This document shows, in pieces, positions 1-6,582 of a stretch of DNA of 9,180 nucleotides; the first letter of the stretch is position 1; the number at the start of each line of letters is the position of its first letter. The stretch covers positions 79,349 through 88,528 of the forward strand of contig DCGO01000075.1 in the NCBI GenBank assembly GCA_002314605.1, in the 5' to 3' direction. Source of the DNA: Lentisphaeria bacterium UBA1776. Lineage in GTDB: Bacteria > Verrucomicrobiota > Lentisphaeria > Victivallales > Victivallaceae. The position numbers and the translations under genes are program-made. The notes beneath the pieces were generated by a model. The model saw nothing but the letters and a program-made list of their open reading frames with translations. It was not told the DNA's origin and made no database searches.

Positions 1-36
1 GCAAATCCATCCGTTTGAATTTTTAAGGGTCCCCTG

Positions 37-58
37 CCGGTTTTTCACTTGAAACCGG
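37..58 (+). other. Leader hairpin upstream of the capA-like gene
   Basis: A perfect 7-bp inverted repeat, CCGGTTT (37-43) and AAACCGG (52-58), encloses an 8-nt loop. It lies 17 nt before the ribosome binding site of the first gene. No T-run follows on either strand, so it does not look like a simple rho-independent terminator. It could be the base of an upstream gene's 3' structure, an operator or a leader hairpin. The upstream gene and promoter are outside the window, so its role is unknown. Confidence 0.3.
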
Positions 59-90
59 GGAGAAAAAACGGTTCCGGAGAGGTGTATGCC

Positions 91-1269
91 ATGGCATCGG
101 TGAAACTCATTTTTGCGTCTGATCTGGCTCCCATCCGCCGGTTTGCGGATATGATGGCAAAGACGCCGGAAAAGATCTACGGCGACCTGCTTCCGCAGTT
201 CCGGAAAGCGGATTACCGGATCGTCAACCTCGAATCTCCCCTGACATCCGTAACGGAATACATCACCAAAAGCGGCGCCGCATTTTCCGGCCGCCCGGAG
301 CATATTTCTTCCCTGAAAGCCGCCGGTTTTCAGGCGGCGGTCTGCGCCAACAATCACGCCTTCGACTGCGGGGAGAAAGGCTTTTTTGAGACGAAAAATC
401 TGCTGGAATCCCACGGCATCGCCTGCCTCGGCGCGGGACGGAACATCCGTGAGGCGGTCAAGCCGCTTTCACTGACTCTGAACGGGGTGAAAATCGCCAT
501 CTTCGCCATTTCCGAGGGCGAGGACAGGATGGGTGCTTCCGCCGGCAAGGCCGGAGTCGCCCCGTGGCAGGTCGAAGAACTTGCCCGGAGGATCCGGGCC
601 GCCCGCAGGAGTTATGACGCGGTTCTGGTTTCCGCCCACTGCGGGCTGGAATATCAGCCGTATCCGTCTTTTTACGTTTATCAGGCATTCCGAAAATGGG
701 CGGAGGCCGGGGCGAGTCTCATGATCGGTCATCACCCCCATGTGCCTCAGGGGATGACAGTATTCGGCACGACCCCGGCTTATTTCAGTCTGGGAAATTT
801 CGCCTTTTATCAGGCAACGGATCTCTTTTACCGCAAGATCGGGTATTTTCTGGAAATGGAACTGGATCAGTCCGGTATCCTCTCCCATCGCCCCGTACCG
901 TACCGGATCGCCGGGGACGGATTGCACCTCCTTGCGGGCAGCGATGTATCGGAATTTGAACAGCTTTTTGTCGAACTCTCCACGCCCCTGAGGGATGAAA
1001 GGGACGCCCTGAAGGCATGGCATGCCGTGCTGGCGGTCAACGGTCGTGAGGGATTCTGCCGGGAACTGGAAAAGATCCTGGCCGCCCTGCGGGAAACGCC
1101 GGAAAAAGGGGCCGCCATGCTCCGCAACCGGGTCAACTGCATGCAGCATCTTACCCAGTGGGGCGACGGGATGACGCGCATCATGGATGGGACCATTCAG
1201 GACGCCCCCCCGGAATATACGGCACTGGTCCGGAAATATCTGACAAGAACTCTTGGAGACGAGCGGTGA
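91..1269 (+). CDS. CapA-family (PGA_cap) metallophosphatase-fold protein
   Basis: The 392-aa product belongs to the CapA/PgsA (PGA_cap) branch of the calcineurin-like metallophosphoesterases. Family motifs appear in order: the first metal-site Asp (D11, in ASDLAP), NLE (46-48), ANNH (86-89), SAHCG with H183, GHHPH (213-217) and SLGNF (233-237). The third motif is usually HWG; here it is HCG. Known CapA proteins take part in poly-gamma-glutamate capsule synthesis, but most family members are uncharacterised. Unlike classical CapA, there is no N-terminal membrane anchor or signal peptide, so a cytoplasmic location is inferred. I chose ATG at 91 because GGAGAGG (76-82) sits 8 nt before it; the in-frame TTG at 49 falls inside a hairpin and GTG at 82 overlaps the ribosome site. 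The stop overlaps the next gene by 4 nt, implying coupled translation. The family call is firm; the function is open. Confidence 0.85.
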   Translation: MASVKLIFASDLAPIRRFADMMAKTPEKIYGDLLPQFRKADYRIVNLESPLTSVTEYITKSGAAFSGRPEHISSLKAAGFQAAVCANNHAFDCGEKGFFETKNLLESHGIACLGAGRNIREAVKPLSLTLNGVKIAIFAISEGEDRMGASAGKAGVAPWQVEELARRIRAARRSYDAVLVSAHCGLEYQPYPSFYVYQAFRKWAEAGASLMIGHHPHVPQGMTVFGTTPAYFSLGNFAFYQATDLFYRKIGYFLEMELDQSGILSHRPVPYRIAGDGLHLLAGSDVSEFEQLFVELSTPLRDERDALKAWHAVLAVNGREGFCRELEKILAALRETPEKGAAMLRNRVNCMQHLTQWGDGMTRIMDGTIQDAPPEYTALVRKYLTRTLGDER

Positions 1270-2111
1270 AACGGATCATGATATGCGATTCCGGGCTGGG
1301 CGGACTGAATATCGCGTCTCACTTTTTCCGCGATCCAGGGGCGGAACCCTGTGAACTCCTCTATTTCAACGCCTATCCCGCTCCGGGGCACGGGTTCAAC
1401 CGCCTGCCCGATGACCGGGCAAGAGAGGCGCTTTTCCGCGAAGTTCTGCAGAGCATGGAAAAATTCTCTCCGGACCGCTGCCTCGTGGCCTGCAATACTC
1501 TTTCCATTGTGTATGAGTCCCTCCGGAAAACATATACTCCCGGGTTTCCCGTGGAAGTGATCCTGGATGATGCTTTGTCCGGGATGGCCGATGCCCTGAC
1601 TGCGGAGCCGGAGGCCCGGCTGCTGATCCTCGGCACCAGAACCACGGTGGAGTCGGGGCTGTACCGGAACCGCCTGCTGGAACTTGGATTTTCTCCGGAA
1701 CGGATCCGGGAACTTGCCTGTCCCGGTCTGGCGACCCTTCTGGAAGCGGATCCCGCTGCGCCGGAGGTCCGGGACCGCATCCGGCAGTATGCGGAAAGCG
1801 CTTCAGTACTCTTTGACACGCTTCCGGAAAAACTTTTTCTTGCCCTGTGCTGTACGCATTTTGAATTTGCCGGGACCATGTGGCAGGAGATCTTTGCCTG
1901 CGTGCTGGGGAAAAAGATCGGCATGATCAACCCAAACAGCAGAATGAAGACCGGCTTTTTTGCCGGAAATTTCCGTTATCTTGCCCGGATGGATTTTGCC
2001 CCCGGGGGGAGGGCTCGGATGGTCCGTTATTTTGAGCGGGAGAGACCGGAGATCGCGGTGGCGCTGGCCGCAGCTCAGCCGGATCCCGGACTTTTTGCAT
2101 TCCCATATTGA
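1266..2111 (+). CDS. Glutamate/aspartate racemase-family protein
   Basis: The 281-aa product has the aspartate/glutamate racemase fold, close to MurI in length (about 265 aa). Visible motifs are DSGLGGL (8-14), ACNT with the first catalytic Cys C76, TVESGLYR (127-134), CPGLATLLE (152-160) and CCTH with the second catalytic Cys C196. Both cysteines of the two-base, cofactor-independent mechanism are therefore present, so racemase activity on an acidic amino acid is plausible (for example L-Glu to D-Glu). The substrate segment that in MurI reads like YxDxxxxPYG is here YFNAYPAPGHG (33-43), so it is a divergent member and may not be the housekeeping MurI. The start is GTG at 1266, in a GTGA overlap with the capA-like stop, with GGAG at 1255-1258. 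The reading frame stays open upstream, but only inside the previous gene. A paralogous amino-acid racemase is the main alternative. Confidence 0.8.
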   Translation: MKRIMICDSGLGGLNIASHFFRDPGAEPCELLYFNAYPAPGHGFNRLPDDRAREALFREVLQSMEKFSPDRCLVACNTLSIVYESLRKTYTPGFPVEVILDDALSGMADALTAEPEARLLILGTRTTVESGLYRNRLLELGFSPERIRELACPGLATLLEADPAAPEVRDRIRQYAESASVLFDTLPEKLFLALCCTHFEFAGTMWQEIFACVLGKKIGMINPNSRMKTGFFAGNFRYLARMDFAPGGRARMVRYFERERPEIAVALAAAQPDPGLFAFPY

Positions 2112-2128
2112 CAGAAAGGATTTTTACA

Positions 2129-3106
2129 ATGGAAAAACCGTGTGTGGTACTTTTGACCGGCTCCGGCGGAGACGCTCAGGGCTGGGGGAATATGAGTGTG
2201 ACCGAAGCCGTGTTCGGAGCGGTGAAGGCAAATGGCTTTGACTGCCGGATTGTCACTGCGGAAAGCCGGAAAGAGATGGAAGCCGGATTGCAGTCCGGCC
2301 CGTGTTCTCTGGTCTGGAGCGCGCTCTATTTCTTTTCGCCCCGGTCAGATATCATCGCCATTCCCGAAGACGCCGTCTGGGTGGCGGATGTGCTGGATGA
2401 ACTGCACATCCCCTATATTGGTCCTTCGGCCCGGACCATGAAGAACCTCATCAGTAAATTTGCGACCCATGAGATCCTTGCTGCCGCCGGTGTCGCCGTG
2501 CCGAAACACTGGCTGATCCCGCCGGCCAGGCCGGAAGATGTCTCCACTTTCCCCGCCTTTGTCAAGCCCAACGGGGAATCCCGCTCGGTGGGGATCAATG
2601 AAAAAAGCGTCACCTGCAATCCCGATGAATTGAAGAAGCAGATCGATTTCATTCACCGCGAGCTCGGCCAGGAGGCGGTGATTGAGGAATACCTCCCCGG
2701 CGAAGAATATACGGTGATGGTCATCGGCAACGGCAAAGAGCAGGAGATCCTGCCGGGGCGCGTTACGGTGCCGAAAGAGTGTTACGGCAAATATCCGGTA
2801 CTGCGCAGCGACTTGCGTGGAGTGGGACTGACCCATGTGTCCATCCCGGATGCCCATATTGAGGAGGCCAAAGGTCTTGCCGCAGCCGCCTGCCGTGCCC
2901 TGCAGTGTTCAGACCATATCCGTATTGACATGAAAGTCGGGTCCGACGGGAAACTCCGGATCATGGAGGTCAACGGGATCCCGGGCCTGAAACCGGTGAA
3001 AAGCTGGAGCCCGCAGATCTTTGCCCTTTACCACCCGGGGGAGGAGCCCTACCGGGATCTGATCGGTACAATTGTCTCCTGTGCATGGGAGCGGGCAAAT
3101 GGCTGA
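2129..3106 (+). CDS. D-alanine-D-alanine ligase-like ATP-grasp enzyme
   Basis: The 325-aa product matches the D-Ala-D-Ala ligase (Ddl) layout. It has an N-terminal pre-ATP-grasp domain (about 1-100), the IPYIGPS segment (94-100), the ATP-grasp lysine region FVKPNGESRSVG (144-155), the EEYLPGEEY strand (186-194) and the C-terminal metal site with R265, D267, E280 and N282 (RIDM and MEVNGIPGL). These predict ATP-dependent ligation through an acyl-phosphate. Two regions differ from canonical Ddl: the N-terminal GGxSxE-type substrate motif is replaced by GGDAQGWGNMSV (13-24), and the omega-loop YxYxxKY is replaced by CYGKYPVL (218-225). Partner amino acids may therefore differ from D-alanine. The start is ATG 2129, with AGAAAGGA 8 nt upstream; an in-frame TTG at 2108 lacks comparable support. 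The gene lies 17 nt after the racemase and overlaps the next gene by 8 nt. The ligase fold is secure; calling it ddl would overstate the case. Confidence 0.85.
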   Translation: MEKPCVVLLTGSGGDAQGWGNMSVTEAVFGAVKANGFDCRIVTAESRKEMEAGLQSGPCSLVWSALYFFSPRSDIIAIPEDAVWVADVLDELHIPYIGPSARTMKNLISKFATHEILAAAGVAVPKHWLIPPARPEDVSTFPAFVKPNGESRSVGINEKSVTCNPDELKKQIDFIHRELGQEAVIEEYLPGEEYTVMVIGNGKEQEILPGRVTVPKECYGKYPVLRSDLRGVGLTHVSIPDAHIEEAKGLAAAACRALQCSDHIRIDMKVGSDGKLRIMEVNGIPGLKPVKSWSPQIFALYHPGEEPYRDLIGTIVSCAWERANG

Positions 3107-3809
3107 AAAAAAACATCGCCCGGTGATCCTGCTCAATATGGCAGTGGATATCCATAACGACCGGGAGTGCGAGATCCTCATCAGTGAATACGCCCGCCGG
3201 GTCAGCGATGCTGGGGCGGTCCCCATGCTGATCCCGTCGCTGGAAAAAAAGGAGAACATCTCCGCACTTCTGGCTCTGGCGGACGGGGTCCTGCTGATCG
3301 GCGGCAAGGATTACGACCCGCGTTTTTACGGATGTGAGCCGGCGCCAGAGACGTCTCTTGGGCGCATGCGGCCGCATTTCGACCTGACATTCGGACAGAT
3401 GGTTCTCGAAACACCCCTGCCGGTGCTGGGCATCTGTGCCGGCTGTCAGCTGCTCAACATCGTTTCCGGCGGAAAACTCATTCAGCACCTTCCCGATGCG
3501 GAAAAACACACCGGGGGCACATTTCATCCTGCGACGGTCTCTGAAGCCGGGTTCTTTTCCCGTGCCCTGGGGAAAGGGAAGGGGGAAAGCATGACCGTCA
3601 ACAGTTTTCACCATCAGGCGGTGGATCCGGCGCACGTCGGAAACGGTTTCCGGATCACCGCTGCGGCATTTGACGGTTCGGTGGAGGCCATTGAACTTCC
3701 CGGTCCCCGCATGGTTCTCGGGGTGCAGTTCCATCCGGAGCGCATGGAAGATCTCGGACCGCAGTTCTTCGGTCTGCTGGCGGAAGAAGCGAGAAAGTTC
3801 CATCGCTGA
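3099..3809 (+). CDS. Class C26 gamma-glutamyl hydrolase (PuuD-like amidotransferase fold)
   Basis: The 236-aa product is a class I glutamine-amidotransferase-like hydrolase of peptidase family C26, related to PuuD (gamma-glutamyl-GABA hydrolase, about 254 aa in E. coli). It has GGKDYDP (68-74), the nucleophile elbow GICAGCQ with C113, GGKLIQHL (124-131), NSFHHQAV (168-175) and GVQFHPE with catalytic H212 and E214. The triad is complete, so it should cut a gamma-glutamyl amide or isopeptide bond in the cytoplasm; there is no signal peptide. The usual R of the GICRG elbow is A here. The start is ATG 3099, overlapping the ligase stop by 8 nt, with GGGAG at 3087-3091. Nothing nearby encodes putrescine genes (PuuA-E), so a role in polyamine breakdown is not suggested. 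Pairing with a racemase and ligase points instead to editing or turnover of the operon's own product, which is inference. Confidence 0.85.
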   Translation: MAEKKHRPVILLNMAVDIHNDRECEILISEYARRVSDAGAVPMLIPSLEKKENISALLALADGVLLIGGKDYDPRFYGCEPAPETSLGRMRPHFDLTFGQMVLETPLPVLGICAGCQLLNIVSGGKLIQHLPDAEKHTGGTFHPATVSEAGFFSRALGKGKGESMTVNSFHHQAVDPAHVGNGFRITAAAFDGSVEAIELPGPRMVLGVQFHPERMEDLGPQFFGLLAEEARKFHR

Positions 3810-3836
3810 AGAGTTGAATTCAACCACCGGCGATGG
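3800..3836. repeat. Nested inverted repeats across the hydrolase stop
   Basis: An outer 7-bp pair, CCATCGC (3800-3806) and GCGATGG (3830-3836), flanks a perfect 12-bp palindrome GTTGAATTCAAC (3813-3824). A competing stem, CCACC (3824-3828) with GGTGG (3835-3839), shares bases with it. The outer arm includes the last codons of the hydrolase gene. No T-run follows, so it is not itself a rho-independent terminator. It may stabilise the 3' end of the mRNA or be a protein site. Confidence 0.4.
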
Positions 3837-3854
3837 TGGCAACGCGGGAGATCC

Positions 3855-3880
3855 TTCCGGTACGGCCGGAAAATTTTATT
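3855..3880 (+). terminator. Probable rho-independent terminator of the four-gene operon
   Basis: A 6-bp GC-rich stem, TTCCGG (3855-3860) and CCGGAA (3866-3871), with a 5-nt loop is followed on the + strand by AATTTTATT. It lies 46 nt after the stop of the hydrolase gene, between convergent genes, where a terminator is expected. The stem is short and the T-tract is interrupted. On the - strand nothing T-rich follows, so it serves the + strand. It overlaps the last codons of the dihydrouridine synthase gene on the other strand. Confidence 0.55.
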
Positions 3881-4748
3881 GGGGACCCTGCCCGGTCAGG
3901 CGGGCAAAATGCGGATTGTTTCTCCCCCAGAGGAGAATGGAGAGTTCAATGGCCCGGCCTTTCGGCATATTTCCCGCGTATTGCCCGTTTACCGCCTGAA
4001 AGAGCGCCTGCCGCATTTCCTCCGGGGATCCTGCCTGCAGTCCCGCCGCCCGGCGCAGGAGCCCCGGGTCATTCATGAGTCCCCGGGCCGCCATGGCCCC
4101 TGAGGCGGAAAAACGGGCAATGTCCCGATGCATTTCTTCCGGTGTCGAATAGTCCCCGTTCAGGATCCATCGACAGCGTTTCCCGATGATTTTTGACGCG
4201 GTCTCAAACCGCCGCTCCCGTTCGCCGGAAAGGGATCGGTACTGTTCCCGGCTGGTCCGGTAATGCAAAGTCAGCATATCCGGCTCCGCTTCGAGAATTC
4301 TCTCCAGCAGACAGGGCGTTTCGGAAAAATCATCCCAACCGCTTCGCATTTTGACCGATACCGGGATGCGAACAGCCATACGGACTTTCCGGAGAATCCG
4401 GGCGGCCAGTTCCGGCTCCTTCAGAAGGGCGCTTCCGGCCCCGTGCCGGGTCACCTGAGTACTGGGACAGCCGAAATTGAGGTCGATCCCCCGGACTCCA
4501 AGTGCTTCTCCCATGCGCGCAGCTTCGGACAAAAGCTCCGGGTCGCGGCCCATCAGCTGGAGGATCACCGGCACCGGAGCATAAGGGGCCAGAAAGTTCC
4601 GGAAATATTTTACTCTGGGCAGTTCTGCAGAGAGCCGGAAAAAGGGCGTGATCCAGCAGGAGGCGACTTTCAGCGTATTGGCTCCCCGGATGAATTCGGG
4701 ACTCATGACCCCTTCCATGGGGCCTGGGAGAAAGCACACATCCGGCAT
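3876..4748 (-). CDS. tRNA-dihydrouridine synthase, DusC-like
   Basis: The 290-aa FMN enzyme reduces uridine to dihydrouridine in tRNA using NADPH. From the chosen start the motifs are PMEGV (10-14), QLMGRDP (64-70), IDLNFGCPS with catalytic Cys C94, SVKMRSGW (131-138), LHYRT with H162, NGD (197-199) and AARG (220-223), which bind FMN phosphate and flavin. The opening PMEGV and the C-terminal ELSILLWG stretch resemble E. coli DusC (315 aa) more than DusA or DusB. The product is slightly short at the C terminus, but the catalytic barrel is complete. The start is uncertain: ATG 4748 lies 1 nt after the upstream peptidase stop, and ATG 4769 overlaps it by 20 nt. Neither has a clear ribosome site, so translation is probably coupled to the peptidase. 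I prefer 4748 because the family begins just before PMEGV. Which tRNA position it modifies cannot be told from here. Confidence 0.9.
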   Translation of the reverse strand: MPDVCFLPGPMEGVMSPEFIRGANTLKVASCWITPFFRLSAELPRVKYFRNFLAPYAPVPVILQLMGRDPELLSEAARMGEALGVRGIDLNFGCPSTQVTRHGAGSALLKEPELAARILRKVRMAVRIPVSVKMRSGWDDFSETPCLLERILEAEPDMLTLHYRTSREQYRSLSGERERRFETASKIIGKRCRWILNGDYSTPEEMHRDIARFSASGAMAARGLMNDPGLLRRAAGLQAGSPEEMRQALFQAVNGQYAGNMPKGRAIELSILLWGRNNPHFARLTGQGPQ

Positions 4749-4749
4749 G

Positions 4750-5868
4750 TTATTCAATGACAAAATCATCGGTGATCCGTGTCAGCCGCCGGGCTCCGTC
4801 GGGGACGATATGCACCATGTCCTCCATCCGGATCCCCCCCCATTCCGGGTAGTAGAGCCCCGGCTCCACGGTAATGATCTCTCCGCCTTTCAGGGGGGTG
4901 GTCCCGCGGAAATTCAGGTTGGGCCGTTCATGGATCTCCAGCCCGACTCCGTGGCCGAGACCGTGGAAGAATCCGCAGTAGCTGCCGTCGGGCCGCCGTT
5001 CGGTCACAAACCCAGCCCGGGCCATCAAATCATCCGCCGCCCGGTGGACCGTGGCGGGAACGATGCCGGGGGCCAGCAGCGATTCCGCCAGATCCCGGGC
5101 CCGGCGGACGGCGTCGTATGCATTTCTGACCACTGCCGCCGGGGTGCCTTTGACCACCGTCCGGGTCAGGTCCCCCCAGTAGCCGGTATCCAGCATCCGG
5201 GGAAAGACATCCATGACAATGGGTTCCCCGGCATGGATGGGGCCGGTTCCCCGGTCATGGGGACAGGCGGCGTGAATCCCCGCCGATGCAATGGTTCCGG
5301 TGGGCATGGCGCCCCCGGCCGTCAGCACCAGATCGATCTCCCGCCGGAGCCGCTCCGAGGTGAAGATTTCTCTTTCAAACATCAGTTCCCTGCGGTTGTT
5401 GACGGAACACTTCCCGATGACATCCCTTGCGTGCATCACCGCTTTTTCCGCCAGACGGAGGGCAAAGGTGATTTTCGAGACCTCTTCAGATGTCTTGAAT
5501 TCCCGTTCCGGAAAGTAGATTTTTTCTTCCGGGCGGACCTGTATTCCGGCGGCACGGAGTCTGTCCGCGATCCCCAGCGGGAAATCCGCCGGGACCCGGA
5601 ATTCCCCGATCCCCAGCTTGCGGGCGGCGCCCAGTGCGATATCTGCGAATGAGGGACGTTCAAGGTCCGTGAAATCCGTATCCCGGAGGACTTCGATGCC
5701 GTTTTTGTGTTCCAGCCTTGCCCGGTCGAATTCCAGCGCCGAGACCAGAATCATCCGGCGGTCGGCAAGGGCGATGTAGATATACGCATCCGCCGTCGAA
5801 AATCCGGAAGCGTAACGGAGGTCCGCCGACGCTTCCCCGGATGCAATGATCAAATCTGCAGTTTTCAA
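4750..5868 (-). CDS. M24 metallopeptidase (Xaa-Pro aminopeptidase/dipeptidase family)
   Basis: The 372-aa product has a creatinase-like N-terminal domain (about 1-130) and a pita-bread M24 catalytic domain (about 135-372). All five dinuclear metal ligands are visible: D220 (VMDVFP), D233 (GDLTRT), H306 (FHGLGHGVG), E335 (TVEPG) and E349 (GIRMED), with the conserved H313 in EIHERP. It should remove or split an N-terminal residue before proline in the cytoplasm, as in PepP/PepQ-type enzymes. Length and layout fit the shorter bacterial PepQ/YpdF-like group, but exact specificity is not readable. The start is TTG 5868, placed by a perfect AAGGAGG 6 nt upstream; the first in-frame ATG is about 38 codons in and would cut into the N-terminal domain. 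It is the first gene of a unit with the dihydrouridine synthase and is divergent from plsY. Confidence 0.9.
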   Translation of the reverse strand: MKTADLIIASGEASADLRYASGFSTADAYIYIALADRRMILVSALEFDRARLEHKNGIEVLRDTDFTDLERPSFADIALGAARKLGIGEFRVPADFPLGIADRLRAAGIQVRPEEKIYFPEREFKTSEEVSKITFALRLAEKAVMHARDVIGKCSVNNRRELMFEREIFTSERLRREIDLVLTAGGAMPTGTIASAGIHAACPHDRGTGPIHAGEPIVMDVFPRMLDTGYWGDLTRTVVKGTPAAVVRNAYDAVRRARDLAESLLAPGIVPATVHRAADDLMARAGFVTERRPDGSYCGFFHGLGHGVGLEIHERPNLNFRGTTPLKGGEIITVEPGLYYPEWGGIRMEDMVHIVPDGARRLTRITDDFVIE

Positions 5869-5874
5869 AATCAG

Positions 5875-5881
5875 CCTCCTT
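5875..5881 (-). promoter_or_regulatory. Ribosome binding site fixing the TTG start of the M24 peptidase
   Basis: On the - strand, AAGGAGG lies 6 nt before TTG 5868. It is the fullest Shine-Dalgarno match in the window and the reason for preferring a TTG start. The pairing of a strong site with a weak start codon may set a moderate expression level. Confidence 0.75.
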
Positions 5882-5908
5882 GAAAAAAGTGCATTGGAAA
5901 GATATATT
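5880..5908 (+). promoter_or_regulatory. Sigma70-type promoter for plsY
   Basis: TTGAAA (5880-5885) and TATATT (5903-5908) are separated by 17 nt. Each box matches five of six consensus bases. Transcription would begin near 5915 and leave a leader of about 40 nt before plsY. The -35 box touches the ribosome site of the divergent peptidase, so the two units share a compact control region. Confidence 0.65.
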
Positions 5909-5932
5909 TAATGTAGTTCGTTTTTCTGTAAA
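5905..5932 (-). promoter_or_regulatory. Possible promoter for the M24 peptidase unit
   Basis: On the - strand, TTTACA (5932-5927) and TAAATA (5910-5905) are 16 nt apart. The -35 box matches five of six consensus bases; the -10 box is weak, at three of six. It would give a short leader of about 30 nt. Its -10 box overlaps the plsY -10 box on the other strand, so the two promoters could compete. Confidence 0.3.
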
Positions 5933-5955
5933 GAAAAGGGCAGGAGACGGGTTTT

Positions 5956-6582
5956 ATGATTTATTTTTCAATATTTGCAGCGAGTTATCTTGCGGGGGCC
6001 ATTCCTTTCGGGCTCCTCATCGGATTCTGTTTCGGCAAGGATATCCGCAAGGAGGGGTCCGGCAATATCGGCGCCACCAATGTCACTCGTGTTATCGGCA
6101 AATGGTGGGGAAAACTCTGTTTCTTTCTGGATTTCCTTAAGGGATTTCTGCCGGTGTATCTCACGGCGTATTTTCTGACCTCCCCGGACGGAAAGGTCTC
6201 CGGGCTGCTGCTCCTGACGGCGGCGGCGGGGGCCATTCTGGGACACATGTTTCCGGTCTATCTCCGGTTCAGGGGGGGCAAGGGCATCAGCACTGCCGCC
6301 GGAGCCGCACTGGCACTGGCGGGGTGGGCGCTCCTGATCGCGCTTCTGATCTGGGTGGCGGTATTTCTGATTTCCAGGTATGTATCGTTGGCAAGCATCT
6401 GTGCGGCGGCGGCACTTCCCGTTGCTGCGGTGGTGCTGAATTTCTTCTACCGGCCGGTTCCCGGCTCCATTCTGTTCTTTTTCTTCATCATTTCCGCCGT
6501 GGCCATTTACCGGCACAGCTCCAATATCGTCCGCCTTTACCATGGTACGGAACTTAAATTTGAACGCAAGCCGAAAAAGTGA
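5956..6582 (+). CDS. plsY: Acyl-phosphate:glycerol-3-phosphate acyltransferase PlsY
   Basis: The 208-aa integral membrane enzyme transfers an acyl group from acyl-phosphate to glycerol-3-phosphate, the first step of phospholipid synthesis in the PlsX/PlsY route. All three signature motifs are present: GSGNIGATN (34-42), GHMFPVYLRFRGGKG (96-110) and the C-terminal NIVRLYHGTE (190-199). DFLKG (59-63) is also typical. About five to six hydrophobic segments (near 4-26, 53-73, 82-100, 118-140, 145-165 and 168-186) fit the known topology and the usual length of about 200 aa. The start is ATG 5956, with AGGAG at 5942-5946. The partner gene plsX is not in the window. The 3' end overlaps the next gene by 41 nt in another frame. 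Confidence 0.95.
   Translation: MIYFSIFAASYLAGAIPFGLLIGFCFGKDIRKEGSGNIGATNVTRVIGKWWGKLCFFLDFLKGFLPVYLTAYFLTSPDGKVSGLLLLTAAAGAILGHMFPVYLRFRGGKGISTAAGAALALAGWALLIALLIWVAVFLISRYVSLASICAAAALPVAAVVLNFFYRPVPGSILFFFFIISAVAIYRHSSNIVRLYHGTELKFERKPKK

Noticed and set aside
49..90. Upstream TTG start for the CapA-like gene
   Set aside because: It lies inside a hairpin loop with no ribosome site; ATG 91 has GGAGAGG at good spacing and starts at the family's first strand.
3099..3809. Reading the C26 hydrolase as part of a putrescine (Puu) pathway
   Set aside because: No other Puu-type gene is present and the neighbours are a racemase and a ligase, so only the family call is kept.
2970..3842. 290-codon - strand frame opposite the C26 hydrolase
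   Set aside because: It is antisense to a hydrolase with a complete catalytic triad, and there is no ribosome site or recognisable motif.
4648..5652. 334-codon + strand frame across the M24 peptidase and the dihydrouridine synthase start
   Set aside because: It is the antisense shadow of two well-supported genes; the product is rich in Pro, Gly, Arg and His with no recognisable domain.
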